From Archivesica marissinica (taxonomy: Eukaryota > Mollusca > Bivalvia > Venerida > Vesicomyidae): a DNA stretch of 64,000 nt. The position numbers and the translations under genes were made by a program. Under the pieces are notes generated by a model. The model did no database searches, was not told the DNA's origin, and saw only the letters and a list, made by a program, of their open reading frames with translations. Of this stretch, positions 61,401 through 62,919 are shown one piece after another (the first letter of the stretch is position 1; the number at the start of each line of letters is the position of its first letter). Location: contig CM026398.1 in assembly GCA_014843695.1 (NCBI GenBank), positions 47,829,579 to 47,893,578 of the forward strand, in the 5' to 3' direction.

Positions 61401-62467
61401 TACGCGTCAGAACTCTGCTGGAATTAACAATGCAGGCCGTAGGCGTCTACGCGTCAGAACTCTGCTGGAATTAACAATGCAGGCCGTAGGCGTCTACGCG
61501 TCAGAACTCTGCTGGAATTAACAATGCAGGCCGTAGGCGTCTACGCGTCAGAACTCTGCTGGAATTAACAATGCAGGCCATAGGCGTCTACGCGTCAGAA
61601 CTTTGCTGGATATAACAATGCAGGCCGTAGGCGTCTACGCGTCAGAACTCTGCTGGAATTAACAATGCAGGCCGTAGGCGTCTACGCGTCAGAACTCTGC
61701 TGGAATTAACAATGCAGGCCGTAGCCGTCTACGCATCAGAACTCCAAACCATGTTATATTCCCCCAATAAATAACAACAAAAAATTATTTCTTAATTATC
61801 ATGATTAGCGCAGAGGTAGCATGCTCACCTCACACCAATGCAACACAGGTTTGATCATCAGATCGGGAAGATTGAGATGGCAATGCGGACAGGTGGGTTT
61901 TCTCCGGGTAGATTGAGATGGCAATGCGGATAGGTGGGTTTTCTCCGGGTAGATTGAGATGGCAATGCGGACAGGTGGGTTTTCTCCGGGTAGATTGAGA
62001 TGGCAATGCGGACAGGTGGGTTTTCTCCGGGTATATTGAGATGGCAATGCGGACAGGTGGGTTTTCTCCGGGAACATTGAGATGGCAATGCGGACAGGTG
62101 GGTTTTCTCCGGGAAGATTGAGATGGCAATGCGGACAGGTGGGTTTTCTCCAGGTAGGCGTTTGCTCTCACAAGAAAAACATTTTCATCGGCGCCAAAGA
62201 AGAGTGCTTAATATAGGTTTTAAAGCTTGTTTCGCAATCGTTGCAAATAAATAAGTTTATACTTAAATATTAGATTTAATAATGTGGATGTACCTGTTCC
62301 TTCGTAGATGAGTAAAGTATTGATCCCAAAACACATTCCCATATTGTGCAGGAGACACGTCGCCATTTTCTCATACCTGGACATTGTCTCATACCGCTCT
62401 TCCAAGAAAAAGATCGGAATATACGAGAGGAAATACAGGACTCCACCCAAAAGAGCTGCCATGTTAG
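19043..62467 (-). CDS. ABCA3: ABCA-family (ABCA3-like) ATP-binding cassette transporter gene, 17 exons, 5' end outside window
   Basis: This is the span of a full-size ABC transporter of subfamily A, members of which are membrane lipid translocators or floppases. Seventeen exons with AG acceptors and GT donors join in frame into 1,401 codons ending in TAA at 19043-19045. Domain order is end of transmembrane domain 1, NBD1 (Walker [10 protein letters not shown], signature LSGGQKRKL, Walker [11 protein letters not shown]), linker, transmembrane domain 2 with a large extracellular loop, and NBD2 (Walker [10 protein letters not shown], signature YSGGNKRKL, Walker [11 protein letters not shown]). 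The blocks [16 protein letters not shown] and LGSPQHLK favour ABCA3 over other subfamily members, but orthology to human ABCA3 is inference. Human ABCA3 is about 1,700 residues, so about 300 N-terminal residues are missing to the right. Both NBDs keep all catalytic motifs, so the gene looks functional. Introns are packed with mobile elements and arrays. Confidence 0.92.
19592..19755 (+). mobile_element. SINE-B copy, head missing
   Basis: Starts at TGGTACGATGGTCGCCAGAT and runs to the tail AAATAAAGTTTAAA. Lies in the last transporter intron. Confidence 0.86.
20105..20985. mobile_element. M4-derived element with its interior expanded into a 27-30-bp array
   Basis: The left part (CTTTACAAACAGCATAGAGT, GAATAGCAAACAAAATGGAT) matches M4. 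From 20186 to 20960, units CTGATCAGACATGGTGTTAC plus ACTGCAGTGG (30 bp) or ACTGCGGGTGATCAG types (27 bp) repeat about 27 times. M4 itself has the single copy CTGATTAGACACGGTGTTAC. The element lies in the last intron. Confidence 0.88.
21020..21236 (-). mobile_element. SINE-E-like fragment
   Basis: Contains TAGAACCACCAACCTTCTGC, AAGCCAACTGGATAG and a B-box-like GAATTCGAA; similar blocks recur at 27849, 51486 and 60757. A tRNA-like head is likely but not clear. Confidence 0.6.
21265..21435 (-). CDS. ABCA3: ABCA transporter exon: NBD2 signature, Walker B and H-loop, residues 1204-1261
   Basis: 171 bp; starts with T completing serine, so the signature reads [20 protein letters not shown]. It continues with [20 protein letters not shown] (Walker B, catalytic glutamate, D-loop) and [10 protein letters not shown], whose H-loop histidine sits just before the last junction. 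It ends with AG of the split serine before GTATGT. Everything needed for the second ATP site is present. Confidence 0.93.
21481..21713 (-). mobile_element. SINE-A copy, full length
   Basis: Complete from TTTATACAAATTTATTTTAG to the head end TCACGACTTCCAC, in the intron just upstream of the NBD2 Walker B exon. Confidence 0.9.
21960..22242 (-). mobile_element. SINE-B copy with shared 3' flank
   Basis: Minus-strand SINE-B from GTTTAAACTTTTAAG to the B-box side GCATTGGTGAGAAG. The segment before it (TACCAAGGTAGAGTACTAGA to AGATCTAAAA) is the reverse complement of that beside the copy at 10618. Confidence 0.86.
22447..22634 (-). CDS. ABCA3: ABCA transporter exon: NBD2 Q-loop, residues 1142-1204
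   Basis: 188 bp; begins on a whole codon after CAG and ends with AG of a split serine codon before GTTAGA. It encodes [20 protein letters not shown], then [20 protein letters not shown] and [23 protein letters not shown].(M/L)TGRE is the NBD2 Q-loop block typical of ABCA proteins. No array touches this exon. Confidence 0.92.
22848..23100 (+). mobile_element. SINE-D copy with deleted head
   Basis: Reads ACAGACAGATCTGTAGTCCA and jumps straight to GATTCGATCCCCCGTCTGAC, so about 40 bp between the A and B boxes are missing. The rest is complete. This missing stretch is exactly what is amplified at 28728-29035. Confidence 0.88.
23101..24221. other. Intron sequence, nothing coding
   Basis: Includes a small inverted-repeat structure at about 23630-23735 (GTGTATCACAG and CTGTGATACAC) and AT-rich filler. 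Confidence 0.5.
24222..24474 (-). mobile_element. SINE-C copy, full length
   Basis: Same boundaries as the 15652 copy; preceded by GTTATGTTATA as in the copy at 62670. A 40-bp SINE-A tail fragment follows at 24484-24524. Confidence 0.9.
24623..24823 (-). CDS. ABCA3: ABCA transporter exon: NBD2 Walker A, residues 1075-1141
   Basis: Exactly 67 codons, phase 0 at both ends. It encodes [20 protein letters not shown], then [20 protein letters not shown] and [20 protein letters not shown]. The P-loop of NBD2 (GQNGAGKTT) is intact. The donor is CAG|GTGCTA; a simple read-through would give CPPCGSV, which lacks the family Q-loop, so the splice to the exon starting [10 protein letters not shown] is clearly right. 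Confidence 0.92.
24955..25081 (-). mobile_element. SINE-B body fragment
   Basis: Minus-strand body from ATTAATCACTCTCGCG to CCATCTCACATACATCCCGG; head and tail absent. Confidence 0.82.
25143..25236 (+). mobile_element. SINE-B head fragment
   Basis: tRNA-like head complete (GGCTGTCTGATTAGTGCAGT, B box GGGTTCGATCC), ending at TGTGAGATGGTAC. The 36-bp array starts within 20 bp. Confidence 0.85.
25253..26282. repeat. 36-bp tandem array with three-unit higher-order period
   Basis: About 29 units of GTTTGTAGTTATTGCTCAGA, CTACAGACA and a 6-7-bp alternating segment (ACATGTGT, ATGTGTGT, ACGTGTGT). In the centre these three variants rotate in fixed order, giving a 108-bp period. The 12-codon open frame is a by-product of the 36-bp unit. 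Confidence 0.96.
26336..26640 (-). CDS. ABCA3: ABCA transporter exon: last helix of transmembrane domain 2 and lead-in to NBD2, residues 973-1074
   Basis: 305 bp; starts AT completing aspartate and ends AAG before GTAACA. It encodes [20 protein letters not shown], a hydrophobic helix ([20 protein letters not shown]) and then an acidic cytoplasmic stretch, [16 protein letters not shown], ending ESLILK. WE.PGIGR...F and DV..E..R are typical of ABCA just ahead of NBD2. The next intron is dominated by a 36-bp tandem array that ends about 54 bp from this exon's donor. Confidence 0.92.
26766..27292. mobile_element. M5: 527-bp TTAA-flanked element
   Basis: Ends TTAAAGCGACATTACATCG and CGATGTAGTATCGCTTTAA form terminal inverted repeats including TTAA. 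An inverted second copy is at 40792-41313, with shared interior blocks such as TGACATTTGTTTGTCATT and AAATATGCATAGGC-like sequence. Confidence 0.85.
27849..27960 (-). mobile_element. SINE-E-like fragment
   Basis: TAGAACCACTGACCTTCCAC, AAGCCAGCTTGATAG and a B-box-like GGGATTCGAACTAG, just past a transporter donor site. Confidence 0.6.
28014..28256 (-). CDS. ABCA3: ABCA transporter exon: late transmembrane domain 2, residues 893-973
   Basis: 243 bp; begins GC completing glycine ([12 protein letters not shown]) and ends CCA G before GTCTGT, a slightly weak donor. It encodes a membrane helix and a loop: [20 protein letters not shown], then [19 protein letters not shown] and several cysteines ([20 protein letters not shown]). 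In the family this is the helix-loop between the fourth and last helices of transmembrane domain 2. A SINE-E fragment sits just past the donor at 27849-27960. Confidence 0.9.
28728..29262 (+). mobile_element. SINE-D copy with tRNA-like head amplified in tandem
   Basis: A 43-bp unit, GATCTGTAGTCCAGTGGTTA, ACACGCTGGACTGGTAATCCAGG, is repeated about seven times (one copy shortened) at 28733-29032. It is followed by a single B-box region (GGGATCGCAGGTTCGAT) and the normal SINE-D body and tail to 29262. Each unit carries the A-box and anticodon-arm part of the head. Confidence 0.92.
29492..29732. mobile_element. M2: TTAA-flanked MITE
   Basis: Bounded by TTAA, with ends CCCATTCAACACCA and GGTGTTGAAAGGG. 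Interior palindrome GATCCTGATGAGACGGCTCG and CGGCTCATCTGGATC. Other copies: 45410, 46432, 51632. Confidence 0.9.
29910..30091. mobile_element. M1 copy next to a transporter exon
   Basis: Complete copy with TACAGTCAAACCTGTG and GACAGGTTTGACTGTA ends, 27 bp from the donor of the 602-bp exon. Confidence 0.9.
30118..30719 (-). CDS. ABCA3: ABCA transporter exon: transmembrane domain 2 core, residues 692-892
   Basis: 602 bp, the largest exon. It begins with A completing arginine and ends TCT G before GTGAGT. It encodes the end of the extracellular loop ([20 protein letters not shown]), then [60 protein letters not shown] and [35 protein letters not shown] followed by FW.S.F.WD is the classic ABCA transmembrane-domain-2 pattern. 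An M1 element ends 27 bp past the donor (29910-30091). On the upstream side, a SINE-B copy begins about 45 bp from the acceptor. Confidence 0.93.
30764..31014 (-). mobile_element. SINE-B copy, full length
   Basis: From AAACTTTATTTATTTTACAA to the head end CTAATCGGGCAGC, about 45 bp upstream of the acceptor of the 602-bp exon. Confidence 0.9.
31185..32597. mobile_element. M3 copy expanded by internal 120-bp and 65-bp tandem arrays
   Basis: TTAA and the left end CCCTTTCCCTCATAGA are at 31185; the right end ATGAAGGAAAGGG and TTAA at 32597. Between about 31550 and 32390, seven roughly 120-bp units each repeat the M3 interior (ATCTATGGAGGTGGGATAGA, CACTGCATGATAGCTAAATG, GGCTGTCGTTTGTATGG). Then about four 65-bp units repeat a shorter piece that ends in the element's own terminus (TCTATGAGGGAAAGGGTTAA). 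M10 is inserted at 31231-31479. Confidence 0.88.
31231..31479. mobile_element. M10: short DNA element nested in M3
   Basis: Starts CAGGGTTCCCTCTGTC and ends CAGCAGGAACCCTG; flanked by CAATA on both sides (31226-31230, 31480-31484), the probable target-site duplication. Related sequence (CGCCAAATATTTTCGCCAA) occurs near 53730. Confidence 0.75.
32598..33240. other. Intron sequence with a perfect hairpin
   Basis: Holds the inverted repeat at 32749-32813 (ATAGATGCTCTCGAAGAAAT and its complement around TTACAGTAAGTAAA). Otherwise AT-rich with no coding content. Confidence 0.6.
33241..34356. repeat. 19-bp tandem array (about 58 units)
   Basis: Units TATATAGTCCAGTGTCCCC with CGCC and CCAA variants, lengths 17-21; one non-repeat break near 33804 (TTGTGTGTTTTTGTGGC). 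Its right end recurs at 38173-38480. Confidence 0.97.
34518..34896. mobile_element. M8 copy, right end missing
   Basis: Starts TATGAGAGACATCGGTGAG and aligns throughout with the complete copy at 53803, ending AAGGGAGGTAATAGAAAA without the right inverted end. Repeated at 38642-39020. Confidence 0.8.
34971..35275. mobile_element. M4 copy interrupted by SINE-A
   Basis: Left part GACCTGCCAATCACAGCAAC and CATAGAGCCAGATCAGACGG; right part TTGAGCTAAAATATTTGTCT. Between them (35062-35231) is a minus-strand SINE-A truncated in its head. GCTATTT occurs on both sides and is the likely target-site duplication. The duplicated block carries the same nest. Confidence 0.85.
35466..35647. mobile_element. 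M1 copy
   Basis: Complete, TACAGTCAAACCTGTG to AACACAGGTTTGACTGTA; repeated at 39590-39771. Confidence 0.9.
35800..37172. repeat. 12-13-bp tandem array ending in the sequence gap
   Basis: Over 100 units alternating ATACACACATGC (12 bp) and ATACCCCACCTGC (12-13 bp). It stops at the N run. The right copy of the block has only ACACACATGCATACCCCACC before unique sequence (39925), so the array is essentially absent there. Confidence 0.97.
37173..38172. other. Assembly gap of exactly 1000 N
   Basis: A round-number N run, i.e. a placeholder of unknown true size joining two contigs. Open frames drawn across it are meaningless. Confidence 0.99.
38173..39882. repeat. Second copy of the duplicated block, starting at the gap edge
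   Basis: Begins within the 19-bp array and follows 34049-35758 base for base as far as checked, including the order of variant 19-bp units, M8 part, M4 with SINE-A (39095-39399) and M1 (39590-39771). Confidence 0.9.
40092..40494 (-). CDS. ABCA3: ABCA transporter exon: first helix of transmembrane domain 2 and start of its extracellular loop, residues 557-691
   Basis: 403 bp. Begins GT completing glycine (GYNEGLRKN) and ends with AG of a split arginine before GTATGT. It encodes [20 protein letters not shown], then a hydrophobic helix ([20 protein letters not shown]) and a long polar stretch with sites such as NRS. QQF(Y/H)..F.KK....RRN is the conserved entry into transmembrane domain 2 of ABCA proteins, and the polar part is the second large extracellular loop. 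It is the first exon to the right of the sequence gap and duplicated block. Confidence 0.92.
40568..41530. mobile_element. M6 copy interrupted by M5
   Basis: Left part (GGCGAAATGG ... GACCCTGGCTTTGCTCCCAC) and right part (ACACTGGCCATTGTAATGTA ... TTTCTCACAAAAATT) align with the continuous copy at 58218-58494. M5 (40792-41313, minus orientation relative to 26766) sits between them with TTAA at both junctions. Confidence 0.8.
41728..41981 (-). mobile_element. SINE-C copy, full length
   Basis: Same ends as other copies, with GGTTCGAGCCCC-type B box intact (GCTCGAACCCGTGACC on this strand). Confidence 0.9.
42098..42373. mobile_element. M6 copy
   Basis: Ends CAGGGTTCATTCTAGG and CTCTAGAATGAGCCCTC form inverted repeats. 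It is in opposite orientation to the copy at 58218. Confidence 0.75.
42707..43312. mobile_element. M7: 606-bp hAT-like non-autonomous element
   Basis: Ends CAGGGATTCTAAAA and TTTTAGAATCCCTG are perfect inverted repeats. Flanks ATTGTAAT (42699-42706) and GTTGTAAT (43313-43320) match in 7 of 8 bases. An 8-bp duplication and CAGGG ends fit the hAT superfamily. No transposase frame is visible. Confidence 0.82.
43330..43535. repeat. 41-42-bp tandem repeat overlapping an exon end
   Basis: Five units of CTACTTCAATTTTACATCTT, CCTTGAAATTTACC plus TATGTAAT or TTGTAAT. The first unit includes the last bases and donor of the linker exon; each further unit repeats the donor (GGTAAATTTC on the transcribed strand). 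Confidence 0.93.
43519..43808 (-). CDS. ABCA3: ABCA transporter exon: linker between NBD1 and transmembrane domain 2, residues 461-557
   Basis: 290 bp; begins with G completing lysine, giving [12 protein letters not shown], and ends ATA G before GTAAAT. The product is hydrophilic and rich in G, N, P and K (for example [20 protein letters not shown] and [20 protein letters not shown]), as expected for the poorly conserved cytoplasmic linker. It has no known catalytic motif. The exon end lies inside a five-copy tandem repeat of 41-42 bp, so four further GTAAAT donor-like sites follow at about 42-bp steps (exon ends 43477, 43436, 43395, 43354). Using the second would add 14 in-frame residues. 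I chose the first because it leaves phase 1, matching the next exon. Confidence 0.82.
43809..44210. other. Intron sequence, nothing recognised
   Basis: No array or element found; short open frames lack recognisable content. Confidence 0.5.
44211..44693. repeat. ~56-59-bp tandem array (9 units)
   Basis: Units GGACCAAAGGGGGGTCGTCT, TATAGGTGAGATTGCC and AAGGCCGAGTACCAACCA, with several small deletions around 44390-44470. Confidence 0.94.
45006..45250 (+). mobile_element. SINE-B copy, full length
   Basis: Complete from GCTGTCCGATTAGCGCAGTA to AAATAAAGTTTAAACT; a good consensus representative with intact A and B boxes. Confidence 0.92.
45341..45805 (-). mobile_element. SINE-C copy split by an M2 element
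   Basis: SINE-C sequence reads CTGGACAGGCTCCAGTTG, is interrupted by M2 (45410-45648, TTAA at both ends), and resumes CCAGCACTTCATACGCACC. In the empty copies this site reads CAGCGGTTAACCAGTAC, so M2 used the TTAA in the SINE. Confidence 0.92.
45855..46035. mobile_element. M1 copy, inverted
   Basis: TACAGTCAAGCCTGTGTTAA to ACACAGGTTTGACTGTA; interior in opposite orientation to the 15470 copy. Confidence 0.9.
46117..46366 (-). CDS. ABCA3: ABCA transporter exon: end of NBD1, residues 378-460
   Basis: 250 bp; starts with GT completing a glycine, so the junction reads [13 protein letters not shown], and ends with AA of a split lysine codon before GTATGT. It encodes the regulatory subdomain after NBD1: [20 protein letters not shown], then [20 protein letters not shown] and [23 protein letters not shown] across the next junction is a family hallmark. 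A reading that ignores the donor would add [11 protein letters not shown], but the phase and the next exon support the GTATGT donor. Confidence 0.92.
46432..46669. mobile_element. M2 copy inserted at a SINE-B end
   Basis: TTAA-flanked M2. Its right TTAA is the one in the SINE-B terminus GTTTAAACTTTATTT, and a minus-strand SINE-B fragment follows to about 46799. Confidence 0.88.
46805..47095 (-). mobile_element. SINE-A copy split by an M9 element
   Basis: SINE-A pieces lie at 46805-46882 and 47039-47095. M9 (46883-47038) starts CTAGCCTGGGTTCCAG, ends CTGTTCCCAGGCT and is flanked by ATCCATCGG on both sides, a 9-bp target-site duplication as seen for Mutator-like elements. Confidence 0.85.
47154..47300 (-). 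mobile_element. SINE-D fragment
   Basis: Minus-strand body GAGTCATTTTAGAGTTTTGG to TAGGGTCAGACG; both ends truncated. Confidence 0.83.
47351..47561 (-). CDS. ABCA3: ABCA transporter exon: NBD1 Walker B, D-loop and H-loop, residues 307-377
   Basis: 211 bp, 70 codons plus one base. It encodes [20 protein letters not shown] (Walker B with the catalytic glutamate, and D-loop), then [20 protein letters not shown] (H-loop histidine) and [20 protein letters not shown]. The donor is GTAAGC. Immediately upstream of its acceptor, starting 44 bp away, is a roughly 690-bp array of 17-bp units carrying acceptor-like motifs on the transcribed strand (47605-48296). Confidence 0.93.
47605..48296. repeat. 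17-bp tandem array beside an exon acceptor
   Basis: About 40 units of ACCTGTCTGTAAAAACC with TATCTG and CATCTG variants. On the transcribed strand each reads GGTTTTTACAGACAGGT, that is a pyrimidine run, CAG, and GT. The array begins 44 bp upstream of the acceptor of the NBD1 Walker B exon. Confidence 0.96.
48546..48705. mobile_element. Long hairpin element with 76-bp arms
   Basis: Left arm 48546-48621 (ATCCAAAATTCAAGTTG ... TTTTGTGTGTAG) and right arm 48630-48705 are reverse complements with very few mismatches, separated by ACCCGATG. It is probably a foldback MITE. Confidence 0.85.
48790..49428. mobile_element. M9 long copy
   Basis: 639 bp from CTAGCCTTGGTTCAAG to TGTTCCCAGGCT; shares its right end (CTCGGTGTTAAAATATATTT) with the 156-bp copy at 46883, which is therefore a deletion derivative. 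Flanks CACCTATAT and AGCCTATAC are a possible degraded 9-bp duplication. No clear transposase frame. Confidence 0.75.
49888..50143. mobile_element. M1 copy with internal duplication
   Basis: TACGGTCAAACCTGTG to CACAGGTTTGACTGTA. About 75 bp of the interior (TTAAGCAGCCAACCTGTATT to ATATATTTGACC) occur twice in tandem. A 30-bp M1 end fragment is at 49551-49580. Confidence 0.88.
50253..50408 (-). CDS. ABCA3: ABCA transporter exon: NBD1 signature motif, residues 255-306
   Basis: Exactly 52 codons, phase 0 at both ends, AG acceptor and GTAAGC donor. It encodes [20 protein letters not shown], then GLEHKR and the ABC signature [20 protein letters not shown]. The signature serine and glycines that contact ATP across the dimer are all present. 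There are no nearby arrays; an M1 element lies at 49888-50143 in the next intron. Confidence 0.92.
50484..50790. mobile_element. SINE-A copy facing an inverted SINE-A fragment
   Basis: Plus-strand SINE-A (to TTAAATTTGTAAAAAC, about 50702) is followed at once by a minus-strand piece (AAACAAGTTCTTACAACC to CATGAGGGACAAAG), giving a tail-to-tail pair. Confidence 0.8.
50791..51485. other. Intron sequence, mostly unassigned
   Basis: A 60-bp SINE-B tail fragment lies at 51088-51147. The phrase CAATGGCATATTCACTATAT occurs twice (50850s and 51390s), marking a diverged duplicate; no gene seen. Confidence 0.5.
51486..51631 (-). mobile_element. SINE-E-like fragment
   Basis: TAGAACCACCGACCTAGCAA and GTCAGCCGGATACCG blocks; its end holds the M2 insertion at 51632. 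Confidence 0.6.
51632..51857. mobile_element. M2 copy next to an exon
   Basis: TTAA-flanked; ends CCCATTCAACACCA and GGTGTTGAAAGGG; 30 bp from the donor at 51886. Confidence 0.9.
51887..52041 (-). CDS. ABCA3: ABCA transporter exon: NBD1 Q-loop region, residues 203-254
   Basis: 155 bp; begins with GC completing the split glycine and ends AAG before GTAACT. It encodes [20 protein letters not shown], then [20 protein letters not shown] and [13 protein letters not shown] is the Q-loop that couples ATP binding to the membrane domains. An M2 element (51632-51857) ends only about 30 bp into the following intron. The upstream intron carries an array of donor-like motifs (52415-52999). Confidence 0.92.
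52415..52999. repeat. 42-bp and 64-bp composite array with donor-like motifs
   Basis: First about five composite units of roughly 64 bp (two GTGACCCTCCCTTACCTGAT segments plus GGATACATTTTAAGATATAT), then about six 42-bp units with a single segment. On the transcribed strand every segment contains CATCAGGTAAGGGAGGG, that is CAG|GTAAGG. Confidence 0.95.
53180..53410 (+). mobile_element. SINE-D copy, head-truncated
   Basis: From GGTTCTATCCCCCATCTGTC to GATAAATAAACGTAAAACAC. A second tail fragment follows at 53445-53565. Confidence 0.85.
53803..54188. mobile_element. M8: complete 386-bp element
   Basis: Inverted ends TAATGAGAGACATC and GATGTCTCTCATTA. Interior blocks ATTACTATATCTCGACAGAT and CATACCGCAACATCTGG match the partial copies at 34518 and 38642. 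Confidence 0.85.
54425..54689. repeat. 86-bp tandem repeat (3 units) abutting an exon
   Basis: Units ACCTTGACCTTTAGACTTAA to CTTCTAGGTATACAAGGACA. The last unit runs into the donor of the NBD1 Walker A exon. Confidence 0.94.
54691..54808 (-). CDS. ABCA3: ABCA transporter exon: NBD1 Walker A, residues 164-203
   Basis: 118 bp, 39 codons plus one base. It encodes [20 protein letters not shown] and then [20 protein letters not shown], which is the Walker A (P-loop) of NBD1 with the catalytic lysine and following threonines intact. The donor is CAG|GTTCGT, weaker than the other donors of this gene. On its intron side lies a three-copy 86-bp tandem repeat (54425-54689) that reaches right up to the exon. 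Confidence 0.92.
55096..55360 (-). mobile_element. SINE-B copy, full length
   Basis: From GTTTAAACTTTATTTATTTT to TTAATCGGACAGCC, with a small insertion in the body. Confidence 0.9.
55446..55580 (-). CDS. ABCA3: ABCA transporter exon: entry into NBD1, residues 119-163
   Basis: Exactly 45 codons between AG and GTATAC, phase 0 at both ends. It encodes [20 protein letters not shown] and goes on to [20 protein letters not shown](F/Y)WCG is the hallmark sequence just before NBD1 in ABCA proteins, and the second half is the first beta strand of the ATP-binding domain. The acidic middle part is variable in the family. Confidence 0.9.
55634..56160. repeat. ~125-bp repeat in three copies, one split by SINE-A
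   Basis: GACAGAAAGGTCTAAGGGGT, GTGTCTCTTGATTGCAATTC and ATCAGAATCCTTCCACGATT recur at 55640, 55985 and 56107. The first junction is separated by the SINE-A at 55770-55983. Confidence 0.85.
55760..55993 (-). mobile_element. SINE-A copy with perfect 10-bp target-site duplication
   Basis: SINE-A at 55770-55983, flanked by TGACAGAAAG at 55760-55769 and 55984-55993. This fixes the family ends: TTTATACAAA at the 3' side and the head end GTGGAAGTCGTG. Body lacks a 15-bp GAGA stretch. Confidence 0.93.
56260..56591 (-). repeat. 112-bp tandem copies of an exon's 3' part and its donor
   Basis: Two full 112-bp units (donor-like ends at 56480 and 56368) and a degraded third (108 bp, end near 56260) repeat the last ~75 bp of the exon at 56592-56773, encoding [20 protein letters not shown], plus its GTAAGTACAATAATT donor and ~35 bp of intron. 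No acceptor precedes the copies, so they are probably not used as exons. The degraded unit has changed codons and GTGAAT in place of GTAAGT. Confidence 0.93.
56592..56773 (-). CDS. ABCA3: ABCA transporter exon: last helix of transmembrane domain 1, residues 58-118
   Basis: It begins with GT completing a glycine codon (EGTGEGAQW across the junction) and ends on a whole codon, ...WFLFM, before GTAAGT. The block [16 protein letters not shown] followed by a helix ([20 protein letters not shown]) and then [18 protein letters not shown] matches the ABCA segment between the end of transmembrane domain 1 and NBD1. The last part of the exon together with its donor site is copied at 112-bp spacing in the following intron (56260-56591), described separately. 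Confidence 0.9.
57120..57272 (+). CDS. Small 50-codon ORF in an intron, doubtful
   Basis: An ATG-to-TAA frame reads [20 protein letters not shown], then [15 protein letters not shown] and a more hydrophobic end. The first 35 residues have a protein-like composition, unlike the repeat-derived frames around it. It could be the first exon of a mobile-element gene or an old gene fragment. It is antisense to the transporter, and the inverted-repeat element at 57268-57395 begins at its end. Confidence 0.15.
   Translation: MSQEEIRVQANIQVFWDESTPLDETPLETTVKLSWLVCLFLCRVHTQNVG
57268..57395. mobile_element. Hairpin element with ~45-bp arms
   Basis: AATATTAGGTTACTGTCTTA and AAATTTTAATTTATTAGGC are mirrored by GCCTAATAAATTAAAATTT and TAAGACAGTAACCTAATATT around a T-rich centre. 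Confidence 0.82.
57487..57661 (-). mobile_element. SINE-B copy, head missing
   Basis: From GTTTAAACTTTATTTATTTT to ACCGTACCATCTCACATACT. Confidence 0.88.
57662..58217. other. Intron sequence with two simple repeats
   Basis: A run of 12 G near 57791 and (TA)n at 58186-58203; no gene or array. Confidence 0.6.
58218..58494. mobile_element. M6 copy, uninterrupted
   Basis: GGGATCATGCTAGAGGGCGA to CTGACCTAGAATGAACCCTG; serves as the reference for the interrupted copy at 40568. Confidence 0.78.
58672..58942 (+). mobile_element. SINE-D copy, nearly full length
   Basis: Single-copy head (GTAATGCAGTGGTAACACGC, TGGACTGGTAATCCAGGA, GGTTCGATCCCC), body and tail; lacks about 25 bp near GGTCTCTGTCTGTATC. 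Confidence 0.9.
59187..59398 (+). mobile_element. SINE-B copy with body deletion
   Basis: Head complete (GGCTGTCCGATTAGCACAGT); the TGGGTTTTCTCCGG segment is missing; tail TAAATAAAGTT. Confidence 0.87.
59478..60752. repeat. 38-39-bp tandem array (about 33 units)
   Basis: Units GCTATTATGTGTGGAGGAAG, ATCCCGGGTGCCTCTC followed by CA or ATA, mixing CCCGGG, CCTGGG and CCCAGG variants. Frames stay open by the repeat, not by coding selection. Confidence 0.96.
60757..60885 (-). mobile_element. SINE-E-like fragment
   Basis: GTAGAACCACTGACCTTCCG and GGGATTAGAACC blocks directly after the array. Confidence 0.6.
60941..61747. repeat. 47-bp tandem array, CpG-rich (17 units)
   Basis: Units GGAATTAACAATGCAGGCCG, TAGGCGTCTACGCGTCAGAA, CTCTGCT; nearly invariant, with ACGCGT in almost every unit. 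Much higher CpG content than its surroundings. Confidence 0.96.
61799..62255 (+). mobile_element. SINE-B copy with a 40-bp body segment amplified
   Basis: A diverged head (GATTAGCGCAGAGGTAGCAT, ACCAATGCAACACAGG) is followed by seven units of GATTGAGATGGCAATGCGGA, CAGGTGGGTTTTCTCCGGGTA (61869-62155), then the normal tail (GCGCCAAAGAAGAGTG, AAATAAATAAGTTTA). In normal SINE-B this segment is single. Confidence 0.9.
62294..62467 (-). CDS. ABCA3: ABCA transporter exon: transmembrane domain 1, residues 1-57
   Basis: First visible exon of the transporter. It starts with two bases of a split codon after an AG acceptor and ends one base into a codon before GT. It encodes [20 protein letters not shown] followed by a charged stretch and [20 protein letters not shown]. 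These are two of the late membrane helices of transmembrane domain 1; the family pattern NMAA..GG.LYF..YIP is clear. Further upstream exons must lie beyond position 64000, because nothing else in 62468-64000 looks like an ABCA exon. Confidence 0.9.
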
Positions 62468-62669
62468 CTGAAACAAAACAATATTTGTTCAATATTTAAA
62501 TAAATATTAGTATGTTGTACTAAGAAAAATCATAGACAAGTTCTGTATACTGCAAAGAAAGTTCATACAATTTATTGTATAACAAGAGTCGTCCATATGT
62601 TTTACTTTGTCCATCAAATAACACCCAACCTATTAATAATCCTCATGTCACCTATTCTGTTATGTTATA

Positions 62670-62919
62670 TTTCGGGTTTTACGCCTGCATCAGCACCATT
62701 TTGGGCTATATCGCCGGCGGGCAGTTACCTAACAACACATTTCCTGGGCCGACTCCAGCAGTTAACCAGTACATGGTGCACCAACCCCAGTAACAAACTG
62801 CCAACTTTTTCATATAACTGAGACACGACCTGAGCGAGGCTCGAACCTGTGACCATCAGTGATGATAGGTTACAGTGGAATACAAGTCAGACAGTAACCA
62901 CTCGACCACAGAGGCGGAT
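62670..62919 (-). mobile_element. SINE-C copy
   Basis: Full length with several small deletions (GGGCAGTTACC, GACAGTAACCACTCGACC). Confidence 0.88.
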
